This document shows positions 1 through 6,470 of a DNA stretch of 18,167 nt, piece after piece; the first letter of the stretch is position 1, and every line of letters begins with the position of its first letter. Source of the stretch: Chloroflexota bacterium (lineage in GTDB: Bacteria > Chloroflexota > Limnocylindria > Limnocylindrales > CSP1-4); the NCBI GenBank assembly GCA_021785115.1, contig JAJYGO010000477.1:1-18167 (forward strand), in the 5' to 3' direction. Under the pieces are notes generated by a model. It was not told the DNA's origin. It was given only the letters and a program-made list of their open reading frames with translations, and did no database searches. The translations under genes were made by a program, and so were the position numbers.

Positions 1-2820
1 CTGCGAGGTCGAGATCCGGCCCCGCCCACTCCGCTTGGACGCGTAGCAGGCGCGATCCGCGGCCAGCAGCACCGAATCCTGGTCGGCACCGTCATCCGGG
101 AACGTCGCGATGCCGATCGAGCAGCTCACGCCCCGGCTTCCGTCGGCGTTGCCGGCGGCCTCGATCCCCATTCGCACCTTCTCGGCGACCGCGTGCGCTC
201 CCCGCCCGTCGGTGCCCGGCAGGATCAGCGCGAACTCGTCGCCGCCGTAGCGGAAGACCGCGTCGGTCTCCCGGATGGAGCCTCGCAGTCGTCCGGCGAT
301 CCGGCGCAGCAAGCCGTCACCGGCCTGGTGCCCACGCGCGTCGTTGACGGCCTTGAAGTCGTCGAGATCGACCATCAGGAGGCTAAACGCTTCCCCGTGC
401 GCGACCGCCTGGGCCAGGTGGCGGTCGAAGGTGCCCTTGTTGTGGAGAGTGGTGAGCGCGTCCGTCTCCGCGCGGACCTCGACGGCGCGGTGCTCCTCGG
501 CGTTCTGCAGCGCGATCGAGACCTGGGCGGCGAAGAGCTTCACCAGCTCGAACTCGTCCTCGCTGAACCGGTCGACGGCGCCCCGGCGCTCCAGGACCAG
601 CACGCCGGTGGGACCGGCCCGGCCACGCAGGGGGACGGCGATCACGCTGCGCTCCGACGGCTCCGTCCCCTCCGCTGCCGGCACACGGGGGTCGCTCCGT
701 GCGTCGCGGACCAGCTGGGGTTCGTCGTGCCGCATCACCCAGGCGGCCAGCCCGCGGTCGCCCGACAGCGCCTCGGGATCCCGGCTGTCGGCGCTCACGC
801 CCGCCGCGACCAGGGTCCGAAGGTTCCCGGTGCCCGCATCGAGCTCGGCGATCGCCAGGCTGTCGTGCCGGACCAGCGCGGCGAGGCCCTCGGCGATCTG
901 GTCCAGCACCCGCCGGGGATCGAGCGTGGTCAGGATCGACTCGGTGATCTGGAGCAGGACCTGCTGGCTCCGCAGCTGGTGCGCCAGCGCCGCGGACTGC
1001 TCGCGCAGACGCTCGGTCGCGTCGGCGCTGGCCATGGCGTGCGCCGCGAAGCTCGCGTAGATCTCGAGGAGGCGCAGGTCGTCCTGGCTGAACTGGCGCA
1101 GCCCGAGCTTGGCGAGGACCAGGACACCGAGCACCTCGTCCTCGTAGACCATGGGGGCGACCAGCATCGACTCCTCCAGGTCGGCGTCCGTCCCCGGGAT
1201 CGTCAGGACCCGTGGGTCGTGCGCGGCATCGTCGACGCGCTGTGCCGTGGCATGCTGTGCCACCCACCCGGTGATGCCCTGGCCGACGCGCACCCGCAGC
1301 TGATCCGGCGTCTCGTCCACGTACTCGCCGACCTGCCCGCGCATGGCCACGGCCACCAGGTCGCCGTTGGGCAGCAGCCGGTAGACGCGCACGTTGTGGT
1401 AGTCGATGAGCTCGCGGAGCTCGGTCGCGATCGCGATCCCGATCTCCCGGACGGTGTTGAGGCGGCTCAGCCGCACGCCCAGCTGCTGGATGGAGCGCAG
1501 CTGCGCGGCCCAGCGGGCCATCTGCGCGTACTGGTCGCGCAGCCGCTCGGTCGCGTCCACGTTGGCCATCGCCTGGGCCGCGAGGCTGGCGTAGATCTCC
1601 AGCAGCCGCAGGTCGTCCTCCGTGAACTGGCGCAGGCCAAGCTTGGAGAGGACCAGGACGCCGAGCACCTCGTCGTCGAGGATCATCGGCGCCAGGAGCA
1701 TCGACTCGTCCAGGCCGGGCTCCGTCCCCGGGATCGTCTCCGCGCGCGGATCGCTGGCTGCATCGTGGACGAGCAGCGCCTGGCGGTGCTCGGCGACCCA
1801 CCCGGTGAGCCCGTGGCCGATCGTCGTGCCCAGCTGCTCGGTGGTCTCGTCGACATACTCGCCGACGCGTCCGCGCATGGAGACGGGCACCAGGTGCACC
1901 CGGTCGGCCAGCCGGTACACCCGCACGTTGTGGTAGTCGATCAACTCCTGGAGCTCGGTCGCGATCGCCGCGCCGACCTCCCGGATGGTCCCGAGCCGGC
2001 TCAGACGCACGCCCAGCTGCTGGATCGACCGGAGCTGGGCTGCCCAGGTGGCCATGCGCGCGTAGTCGCGGGCGATGCGGATCGGACCGCCGGCGCGCAG
2101 GCCCACGAGGCGCAGTGTCTCCAGCTCGTCCGCGCTGTAGGTCCGCGGGCGGTCGTGGTAGATGGCGAGCGAACCGAGCACCTCGCCATCCGCCGCGAGC
2201 GGCGTGATGACGACCGATTCGAACCCCTCGGACCGCGCCAGCTGTCGCTGCTCGTCGTCGTGCGACTCGCCGAGGCCCCAGCGCGGCACTGCCAGCACCC
2301 GGCCGGCATCGATCGCGGTCCGGGTCGGCGAGGAGAGCGCCCTGGCTTCGACTGCCGCCAGGTATCGCCTCGAGAGCCCGCGTGTGACATGGGCCACCAC
2401 GCCGCCGTCCGGCTCGCGCAGGAAGACCGCACCGCGGTCCGCGTGGAAGTGCGCCATGACCCTGTCGACCAGGGCGCGCCCGATGACCTCCAGGTCCAGG
2501 GTCGCGCCGATGCCCGCCACCAGGTCGTCCGCCGAGGTGGTCCGGGGATCCGTGACCGGGGCGCGCCCGTCCACGCCGGTGCGCCACGGCGCGGCGCCGT
2601 GCCGCGCACCCCATCCTGGGCCGGCGGCCGGGGTAGCGGCATCGTCGTCGAGGAACGCCTCCAGCGCGGAGACGCGGTATCGCCGGTCTCCGCGCTCGTT
2701 GATCCGCACGAAGGGGAGCCGGCCCTGCTCGCTCCAGGCACGCACCGTGTTGGGGTGCACGCCCAGGAGGCGGGCGGCACCGGCGACGGAGACGGTCCCC
2801 GGGGTTCCGTTCCTCTCCAT
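1..2820 (-). CDS. HTH-GAF(x4)-GGDEF diguanylate cyclase, 3' end outside window
   Basis: Open from ATG at 2820 to the window edge (940 codons, no stop), so the C-terminus is missing. Residues about 8-60 form a MerR/excisionase-type helix-turn-helix (AARLLGVHPNTVRAWSEQG, then a wing ending RRYRVSALEAFL). Four GAF domains follow at about 90-235, 255-425, 435-605 and 615-765; the second and third are near-identical tandem copies. A GGDEF domain starts near 775 (TDALTTLHNKGTFD) and carries the metal-binding VDLDDFKAVND and the active-site GGDEF at 859-863. RETD at 850-853, five residues before GGDEF, is a complete inhibitory I-site. By family knowledge it makes cyclic di-GMP from two GTP under product feedback, with GAF domains sensing small ligands. 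An HTH on a cyclase is unusual and may tether synthesis to DNA. No membrane segment is seen, so it is cytoplasmic. An EAL domain after the edge cannot be excluded. Confidence 0.95.
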   Translation of the reverse strand, partial: MERNGTPGTVSVAGAARLLGVHPNTVRAWSEQGRLPFVRINERGDRRYRVSALEAFLDDDAATPAAGPGWGARHGAAPWRTGVDGRAPVTDPRTTSADDLVAGIGATLDLEVIGRALVDRVMAHFHADRGAVFLREPDGGVVAHVTRGLSRRYLAAVEARALSSPTRTAIDAGRVLAVPRWGLGESHDDEQRQLARSEGFESVVITPLAADGEVLGSLAIYHDRPRTYSADELETLRLVGLRAGGPIRIARDYARMATWAAQLRSIQQLGVRLSRLGTIREVGAAIATELQELIDYHNVRVYRLADRVHLVPVSMRGRVGEYVDETTEQLGTTIGHGLTGWVAEHRQALLVHDAASDPRAETIPGTEPGLDESMLLAPMILDDEVLGVLVLSKLGLRQFTEDDLRLLEIYASLAAQAMANVDATERLRDQYAQMARWAAQLRSIQQLGVRLSRLNTVREIGIAIATELRELIDYHNVRVYRLLPNGDLVAVAMRGQVGEYVDETPDQLRVRVGQGITGWVAQHATAQRVDDAAHDPRVLTIPGTDADLEESMLVAPMVYEDEVLGVLVLAKLGLRQFSQDDLRLLEIYASFAAHAMASADATERLREQSAALAHQLRSQQVLLQITESILTTLDPRRVLDQIAEGLAALVRHDSLAIAELDAGTGNLRTLVAAGVSADSRDPEALSGDRGLAAWVMRHDEPQLVRDARSDPRVPAAEGTEPSERSVIAVPLRGRAGPTGVLVLERRGAVDRFSEDEFELVKLFAAQVSIALQNAEEHRAVEVRAETDALTTLHNKGTFDRHLAQAVAHGEAFSLLMVDLDDFKAVNDARGHQAGDGLLRRIAGRLRGSIRETDAVFRYGGDEFALILPGTDGRGAHAVAEKVRMGIEAAGNADGSRGVSCSIGIATFPDDGADQDSVLLAADRACYASKRSGRGRISTSQ
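997..2064 (-). repeat. In-gene tandem duplication of a 534-bp GAF module
   Basis: Two head-to-tail copies (1531-2064 and 997-1530, exact offset 534 bp or 178 codons) each encode a linker beginning YA-M-WAAQLRSIQQLGVRLSRL and a full GAF domain. Shared landmarks are ELIDYHNVRVYRL, VGEYVDET, LTGWVA/ITGWVA, EVLGVLVL and LGLRQF. DNA similarity is high as well as protein similarity, which suggests a fairly recent duplication or ongoing gene conversion. Confidence 0.9.
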
Positions 2821-2859
2821 GACCCTCTACCAGCCAGATCCGGCCGAACGACCTGCCAG

Positions 2860-2889
2860 AGCCTACCGGCGCCTCACAGCGCCTCACAG
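2860..2889 (-). promoter_or_regulatory. Candidate promoter with 10-bp direct repeat upstream of the cyclase gene
   Basis: On the minus strand two perfect head-to-tail copies of CTGTGAGGCG (2880-2889 and 2870-2879) lie directly before TAGGCT (2865-2860), a TANNNT -10-like hexamer 39 nt upstream of the ATG. One repeat overlaps the expected -35 position, as an operator would. The binding protein is unknown; the gene's own HTH is a candidate. No experiment supports this. Confidence 0.35.
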
Positions 2890-2997
2890 TGGTTCGGAGG
2901 TACCGGGACGCGTCTCCCGATCGTCCCCTGCCGGGTCCGGGACTCCGGAACGCGTACGTCCCGGAGCCGCCGATCGCGGAGCGACCGGCCGGGGCCG

Positions 2998-3384
2998 TCA
3001 GCGGCGGCGGGCTCCCCGCGCGTACAGGGTGGTGGCGGCCGCGGTCAGCACACCGAGGGCGATGACGGCGACGGCGGCGAGGACGGGCTGGCCGATGAAG
3101 CTCGGCGGAATGCCGCTGGAGCGCGCGTCGCCGGAGAGCGTCCCCGGCGCGGGTGATGCCGCGAGGGCCGGCACCACGGTTACGACCAGGAGTGCGCCCA
3201 CGAGAAGCAGTGACGCCGCTGTCGGCCGCGCCATCGTCCGGGCCGCCCGCACGCCGTCAGCGGCGCGCACCATGGTGCGCATCAGCCAGCCGGGGCGATC
3301 GCCGGTCCAGCGGCCCCGTGGGACGAGCGCCCCGCCTGCCAGCAGGATCGCCAGGCCACAGGCGGCGAATACGAGCGCGATCAC
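2998..3384 (-). CDS. Small three-helix membrane protein, unknown function
   Basis: A 128-residue protein with three predicted membrane segments: one at the N-terminus (IALVFAACGLAILLAGGALV), one at about 56-76 (ASLLLVGALLVVTVVPALA) and one at about 101-121 (VLAAVAVIALGVLTAAATTLY), ending in a basic RGARRR tail. A basic loop between helices 1 and 2 carries several Arg. I do not recognise a family. The frame opens 18 nt earlier at GTG 3402, but the GTG at 3384 is preferred because TAGGAT sits 8 nt before it, as in other leaderless genes of this window. It lies 177 bp upstream of the cyclase gene on the same strand but probably has its own promoter. It could be a membrane partner of a neighbour, with no direct evidence. 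Confidence 0.6.
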   Translation of the reverse strand: MIALVFAACGLAILLAGGALVPRGRWTGDRPGWLMRTMVRAADGVRAARTMARPTAASLLLVGALLVVTVVPALAASPAPGTLSGDARSSGIPPSFIGQPVLAAVAVIALGVLTAAATTLYARGARRR

Positions 3385-3392
3385 GTCGCGCG

Positions 3393-3398
3393 ATCCTA
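3393..3398 (-). promoter_or_regulatory. TAGGAT -10 element, leaderless type
   Basis: Minus-strand TAGGAT is followed by 8 nt and then GTG (3384-3382). This spacing would place the transcription start at or next to the start codon. It also lies inside the longer alternative ORF starting at 3402, which argues for the shorter start. Confidence 0.45.
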
Positions 3399-3463
3399 TC
3401 ACCCGCGCGGAGCCGGCTCCGGAACGGGGCGGTGGGCGCCGACACGACGGCCGACAGGCGCCA

Positions 3464-3488
3464 CGTCCGCCGGCAGCGTCGGCGGACG
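3464..3488. repeat. 9-bp inverted repeat (stem-loop)
   Basis: CGTCCGCCG (3464-3472) and CGGCGGACG (3480-3488) form a perfect 9-bp stem with a 7-nt loop. It lies about 210 nt downstream of the PQQ-like gene's stop and upstream of the small membrane protein. There is no T-run on either side, so a factor-independent terminator is possible but not shown. Confidence 0.4.
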
Positions 3489-3593
3489 CGACGGACCGTC
3501 GGACAAGGAAGGGCCCGGAGGAACCTCCGCGAACTCACGTGGGCGTTGATGTCATCGCCGCCGTTAGTGATCGCTCCTGACCCCTCCGGGCTG

Positions 3594-3685
3594 TTATCTA
3601 CGCTAGGCCTCCCGCCGTCCCACCGTCAACCGGGTTGTCCACCGCGCCGGCGAATCGGCGGACGCTTATCCACCGTTCATCCACC
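3594..3685 (+). promoter_or_regulatory. Cluster of four DnaA-box-like sequences
   Basis: Within the largest gene-free stretch of the left half (3385-3700) there are four co-oriented near-matches to the DnaA box TTATNCACA: TTATCTACG (3594), TTGTCCACC (3635), TTATCCACC (3666) and TCATCCACC (3677). Start-to-start distances are 41, 31 and 11 bp, each close to a whole number of helical turns. TTGTCCAC is also the common variant in GC-rich genomes. This is either a DnaA-binding regulatory cluster or part of a replication origin. No dnaA, dnaN, rpmH or gyrB lies in the window and I see no clear AT-rich unwinding element, so an origin is only a possibility. Confidence 0.45.
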
Positions 3686-3700
3686 GTCGCGTGCGCGTGG

Positions 3701-4273
3701 TCAGAGCGCGCGACCCGACTGGGGATCGAACGCCGACACCTCTCCCCCGTAGCTCGTCAGCACCAGTCGCCCGCCCACCAGGTCGGCCCCGGCGACGACG
3801 TCCGAGTGCGCCAGGCGCCAGGCCACGGAACCGTCCGCGCGCACCGCGACCGTGTCGATCTCGCTCTGCACCAGCACGTGATCGATGCGGGAACTGCCCA
3901 GGATGTCGATCACGGGAGCGCCGCTCTCGCGCGACCAGCGCAGCTCGCCGGTCCGCGCCGCGAGCCCGTACACGCGGAACCCGTACTTGACCACCAGCAA
4001 CCCCGGCACGTCCCAGAAGAACGCCGTGGGGCCGTCGAAGATCGGCGAGGCGAAGCGTGCCGTCCACGTCGTGCCGGGCGCCTCGACCCTGATCTCGGCA
4101 CGGCACAGCCGGTCGGGGGAGGCGGAGACGAGTGCCCCGTGGTCGTCCAGCCGTCCGCCCGCCTCGGTGAGGGAGAAGACGTCCTCCGCGCGCCCGGTGC
4201 CCGCCCAGCGGAACCGGACCGTGAGCCCCCCGGGATAGCGGACGACCGAACGATGGGCCTCGGCCTCGTTCAC
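3701..4273 (-). CDS. PQQ-repeat-like beta-sheet protein
   Basis: A 190-residue protein starting at GTG 4273 and ending in SGRAL. The sequence is almost all short beta strands, with PQQ-type repeats recognisable in the second half: VYGLAARTGELRW, VAVRADGSVAWR and VSAFDPQSG, the Ala-x-Asp/Thr-Gly-x-x-x-W pattern of BamB/quinoprotein propellers. At this length it can hold only about four blades, fewer than a closed seven- or eight-bladed propeller. No signal peptide or membrane helix is visible, so it is probably cytoplasmic or part of a larger assembly. The start lies 10 nt after the YbaK stop, suggesting co-transcription and translational coupling. The function is unknown; a binding or scaffold role is only inferred from the fold. 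Confidence 0.75.
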   Translation of the reverse strand: MNEAEAHRSVVRYPGGLTVRFRWAGTGRAEDVFSLTEAGGRLDDHGALVSASPDRLCRAEIRVEAPGTTWTARFASPIFDGPTAFFWDVPGLLVVKYGFRVYGLAARTGELRWSRESGAPVIDILGSSRIDHVLVQSEIDTVAVRADGSVAWRLAHSDVVAGADLVGGRLVLTSYGGEVSAFDPQSGRAL

Positions 4274-4288
4274 GCGGCCTCGTTCACG
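4261..4288. repeat. 14-bp perfect tandem duplication at a gene junction
   Basis: CGGCCTCGTTCACG occurs twice without a gap (4261-4274 and 4275-4288). On the minus strand each copy contains a GTGA. The upstream copy's TGA is the stop of the YbaK gene. The downstream copy's GTG starts the PQQ-like gene. The GTG in the upstream copy would open only five codons and end at the TGA overlapping the second GTG. Confidence 0.9.
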
Positions 4289-4847
4289 CGCTCTCGGCCG
4301 GTCCCGCCGCCCGCCTGGCTTCCCCCGGGACGCCGCCGGGCTCCGGCTGGGCGATCGCGGCCACCGGCGCGACCGTCGCGTTCGCGAGCATCCGCAGCGT
4401 GCTGGGCGCCACGGCGAAGACCGTGTTCTGCGTGCCGGCGGCGGCCCAGACGACCTGGTGGCGGCCCAGGCCAGGGTCCATCACCACCCGGATCGTGCGC
4501 CGGTGGCCGATCGGCGGGATGCCGCCGATCACGAACCCGGTGAGGTCGTTCGCCTCGCGGGCCGTGGCCCGCCGGATCCCCGGCTCGCCCAGGACCGCCG
4601 CCAGCCGGGCGACGTCCACGCGATCGGGGCCCGCCACGAGCACGATGAACGGCTCGGGCGGCCCTTCGTCGCGCGGGGCGACGAAGACCAGGCTCTTCAC
4701 GATCTGGCCCAGCTCCGCGCCCACCGCGCGCGCGGCATCCTCGGCCGTGTGCGTGCTGTCCGGGAAGCTGACGATGTCGACCGTCACGCCCCGCCGGGCA
4801 GCCGCGTCGAAGACGCGCTGCGACGGCTCGGGAAGCGGATCGGACAC
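4284..4847 (-). CDS. YbaK/ProX-family aminoacyl-tRNA deacylase
   Basis: A 187-residue protein of the YbaK/EbsC superfamily, whose members hydrolyse mischarged aminoacyl-tRNAs in trans (for example Cys-tRNA-Pro or Ala-tRNA-Pro). Family landmarks are present in order: STHTAEDAARAVG (about 31-43), IVKSLVF with the conserved Lys51, GFVIGGIPPIGH (about 110-121) and VWAAAGTQNTVFAVAP in the last third. Length fits the roughly 160-180 residue family. A longer frame opens at 5012, but GTG at 4847 is chosen because the upstream extension is Arg/Pro-rich, overlaps the divergent HAD gene and would cover the TAGACT element. Substrate tRNA cannot be told from sequence; YbaK-like or ProXp-type specificities are both open. 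It appears to lead a two-gene unit with the PQQ-like gene. Confidence 0.9.
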   Translation of the reverse strand: MSDPLPEPSQRVFDAAARRGVTVDIVSFPDSTHTAEDAARAVGAELGQIVKSLVFVAPRDEGPPEPFIVLVAGPDRVDVARLAAVLGEPGIRRATAREANDLTGFVIGGIPPIGHRRTIRVVMDPGLGRHQVVWAAAGTQNTVFAVAPSTLRMLANATVAPVAAIAQPEPGGVPGEARRAAGPAESA

Positions 4848-4854
4848 GGGCGGG

Positions 4855-4860
4855 AGTCTA
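4855..4860 (-). promoter_or_regulatory. TAGACT -10 element, leaderless type
   Basis: Minus-strand TAGACT is followed by CCCGCCC (7 nt) and the GTG start of the YbaK gene. No Shine-Dalgarno fits in this space. No convincing -35 hexamer is visible. Confidence 0.5.
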
Positions 4861-4896
4861 TCACCCGCCCGCCCGTCGCTCCGTCGGGCCGGCTGG

Positions 4897-4902
4897 CACA
4901 AT
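4897..4902 (+). promoter_or_regulatory. CACAAT -10-like element, leaderless type
   Basis: CACAAT is followed by GGCACC (6 nt) and the GTG start of the HAD gene. It departs from TANNNT at its first base only. Together with the opposite-strand TAGACT it makes the 61-bp gap 4848-4908 a compact divergent promoter. Confidence 0.35.
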
Positions 4903-4908
4903 GGCACC

Positions 4909-5598
4909 GTGCGATTGTTCCGCCGGGGGCGGCCGCCCCGCGATGTCCTCCGCGCGCTGGGCGAACGTCCCGTCTGGGCGTTCGACTGGGACGGCACGCT
5001 CATCGATTCCATCGCCCGGACGAAGGCGACCTATCGGCAGATCTTCGCCGAGCTCGACCTGCCGTTCGACGACGCCCTGTTCCTGCAGCACTACGCGCCG
5101 GACTGGCGGCGCATGTACCAGAGCATGGCGATCCCGGAATCGCTCTGGCCACGCATCGACCGGCGCTGGGTCGAGATCTTCGAGACCGAGGTCTCCGACC
5201 TGGTGCCCGGCGTGCACGAGGCCCTGGACTGGCTGCGGACGGCGGGCCGCCGCGTCGCGCTGGTCACGGCCGGCCACCGGGACCGGCTCGAGCTCGAGCT
5301 GCGGGCCACGGGACTCGCGGGTGTCTTCGAGACCATGGTGTACGGCAACGAGGTGCCCCACCAGAAGCCCGATCCGGCGCCGCTCCTGATGGCGTCGCGC
5401 TACCTGCGGGTCGCGCCGACGGACATCGTGCTGGTGGCGGATGCCGTGGACGACATGCGGATGGCGAAGCGCGCCGGCGCCCTGCCGATCGGTGTGCTCA
5501 CCGGCGCCGCCCAGGCGGGCACGCTGCGATCCGGAGGCGCCCGCTGGGTGGCCGCGGATGTGCCGGCCGTCGTGGCGCCGCTCCGGGACGGCGCGTAG
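4909..5598 (+). CDS. HAD-superfamily phosphatase (phosphoglycolate phosphatase-like)
   Basis: A 229-residue HAD hydrolase of the small phosphatase (PGP/Gph-like) type. Motif I is FDWDGTLIDS with nucleophile Asp26 and acid/base Asp28; motif II is VTAGH; motif III is QKPDP with Lys153; motif IV is VADAVDDM. A helical cap fits between motifs I and II. It is a cytosolic Mg-dependent phosphomonoesterase by family; the substrate is not predictable. The GTG start at 4909 is chosen because an upstream extension would run into the divergent YbaK promoter; an ATG at 4901 is out of frame. Its TAG stop overlaps the putative promoter of the TPP riboswitch, so it is probably transcribed apart from the thiamine operon. 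A thiamine-monophosphate phosphatase role would fit the neighbourhood but is speculative. Confidence 0.9.
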   Translation: MRLFRRGRPPRDVLRALGERPVWAFDWDGTLIDSIARTKATYRQIFAELDLPFDDALFLQHYAPDWRRMYQSMAIPESLWPRIDRRWVEIFETEVSDLVPGVHEALDWLRTAGRRVALVTAGHRDRLELELRATGLAGVFETMVYGNEVPHQKPDPAPLLMASRYLRVAPTDIVLVADAVDDMRMAKRAGALPIGVLTGAAQAGTLRSGGARWVAADVPAVVAPLRDGA

Positions 5599-5604
5599 TA
5601 CCAT
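5599..5604 (+). promoter_or_regulatory. Candidate -10 (TACCAT) for the TPP riboswitch transcript
   Basis: TACCAT, a TANNNT hexamer, begins one base after the HAD stop codon and about 20 nt before the first paired base of the riboswitch. It predicts a start near 5611. No clear -35 is seen 17-18 nt upstream. Confidence 0.4.
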
Positions 5605-5623
5605 CGCCTCGCAACCGAAGAGC

Positions 5624-5713
5624 GGACAGGGGAGCACCATCTCGGTGCTGAGAGTGCGGCGGCAGCCGCAGACCCTCGGAACCTGATCTGGGTCGTACCA
5701 GCGAAGGGAGTCC
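5624..5713 (+). ncRNA. TPP riboswitch (THI element)
   Basis: The conserved TPP aptamer core is present. The closing P1 stem is GGAC (5624-5627) with GTCC (5710-5713). It encloses GGGGAGCACC paired to GGTGC, then CTGAGAG (5648-5654), a TGCGGC/GCCGCA side hairpin (5655-5670), GACCC (5671-5675), and the pyrophosphate-binding half ACCTGATCTGGGTCGTACCAGCGAAGGGA (in segments from 5681 to 5709). It binds thiamine pyrophosphate and represses the downstream genes, here thiN and ykoEDC. Confidence 0.96.
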
Positions 5714-5719
5714 ACGAGC

Positions 5720-5749
5720 ACGACCTCTGTCCCGAAGGACGGAGGTCGT
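5720..5749 (+). promoter_or_regulatory. Expression-platform hairpin of the TPP riboswitch
   Basis: ACGACCTCTGTCC (5720-5732) pairs with GGACGGAGGTCGT (5737-5749) over 13 positions including one G-U, with a CGAA loop. It begins 7 nt after the aptamer and ends 12 nt before the thiN ATG. No U-run follows, so it is not a classic terminator. Its 3' arm contains GGAGG (5741-5745), but that lies 16 nt from the ATG, rather far for a Shine-Dalgarno. Transcription termination without a U-tract or translational control are both possible. Confidence 0.6.
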
Positions 5750-5761
5750 CGTAGTTCCGGC

Positions 5762-6466
5762 ATGAATGCGCTGATCGTCGGCAACGGCCGCGTGCCGCCC
5801 CGCCACTCGCTGCCCGGGACCGTGTTCGCCGATGTCTCGCTCGTGGTGGCCGCCGATGGCGGCGCGGCCGGCTGCGAAGCCCTGGGCCTGCGGCCGGACC
5901 TGGTGGTGGGCGACTTCGATTCCGCCGATCCCGATCTCGTCGCCCGGCTGGCACGGGACGGCATCCCGGTCCTGCGCGTCCCTGCGGCCAAGGACGAGAG
6001 CGACCTCGAGCTGGCCCTCGCGGCGGCGCTCGACCGCGGTGCCGACCGCGTGGTCGCGCTCGGCGCCCTGGGCGGCACCCGGATCGAGCACGCGCTGGCC
6101 GCGATCGCCCTGCTGCAGGTGGCGGCCGACCGGGGCGCCGACCTGGCCATCGTCGACGATCGTTCCACGCTGCGCCTCCTCGACTGCGACGAGCCGGACC
6201 GCGGAGGCCGGGCGATCACGATCGAGGGCGAGCCGGGCGACTACGTCTCGCTGCTGCCCGCCGCGGGCGACGTGCGGGGGGTGGTGACGGACGGCCTGCG
6301 CTTCCCGCTGCGCGACGAGGCGCTCCGGCCCGGGCCGTCGCGCGGCCTGTCCAACGAACTGCTGGGGTCGACCGCATCGGTCCGGGCCCGGTCCGGACGC
6401 CTGCTGGTCGTTCACACGCGCCGATCGGTCGTGGAGGCCGCGGCGCAGCATCCAGGGGAGGAGTGA
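5762..6466 (+). CDS. thiN: Thiamine pyrophosphokinase
   Basis: A 234-residue ThiN/TPK-family enzyme that transfers pyrophosphate from ATP to thiamine, giving TPP in the cytosol. Family motifs appear in order: AADGGA (30-35), GDFDS (50-54), the Asp-rich KDESDLELAL (77-86), GGTRIEHALAAI (104-115) and the thiamine-site SRGLSNEL near 190-200. Length is near the family's usual 210-230. The ATG at 5762 is chosen because it begins the conserved first strand (NALIVGNG) directly after the riboswitch hairpin. Its stop is followed by only 4 nt before ykoE, whose ribosome-binding site lies in the last codons of thiN. It is controlled by the TPP riboswitch, so its own product feeds back on it. Confidence 0.95.
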   Translation: MNALIVGNGRVPPRHSLPGTVFADVSLVVAADGGAAGCEALGLRPDLVVGDFDSADPDLVARLARDGIPVLRVPAAKDESDLELALAAALDRGADRVVALGALGGTRIEHALAAIALLQVAADRGADLAIVDDRSTLRLLDCDEPDRGGRAITIEGEPGDYVSLLPAAGDVRGVVTDGLRFPLRDEALRPGPSRGLSNELLGSTASVRARSGRLLVVHTRRSVVEAAAQHPGEE

Positions 6467-6470
6467 CACG

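Noticed and set aside
383..2887. 834-codon open frame on the minus strand
   Set aside because: Same strand but shifted frame relative to the cyclase. It is Arg/Pro/Gly-rich with no recognisable motif.
193..3156. 987-codon open frame on the plus strand
   Set aside because: It is antisense to the GAF/GGDEF gene. The translation is Asp/Gly/Arg/Gln-rich without any domain, while the opposite strand gives a clear multidomain protein. Long antisense frames are expected at this GC content.
4901..5389. ATG-started frame at the HAD gene start
   Set aside because: The ATG at 4901 is in a different frame from the HAD motifs. The real start is GTG 4909.
5720..5749. Classical intrinsic terminator after the riboswitch
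   Set aside because: The stem is strong but no run of T follows, so I list it as a regulatory hairpin with the mechanism left open.
4861..6219. 452-codon minus-strand frame over the HAD gene and riboswitch
   Set aside because: It is antisense to the HAD motifs, the TPP riboswitch and thiN, and shows no protein features.
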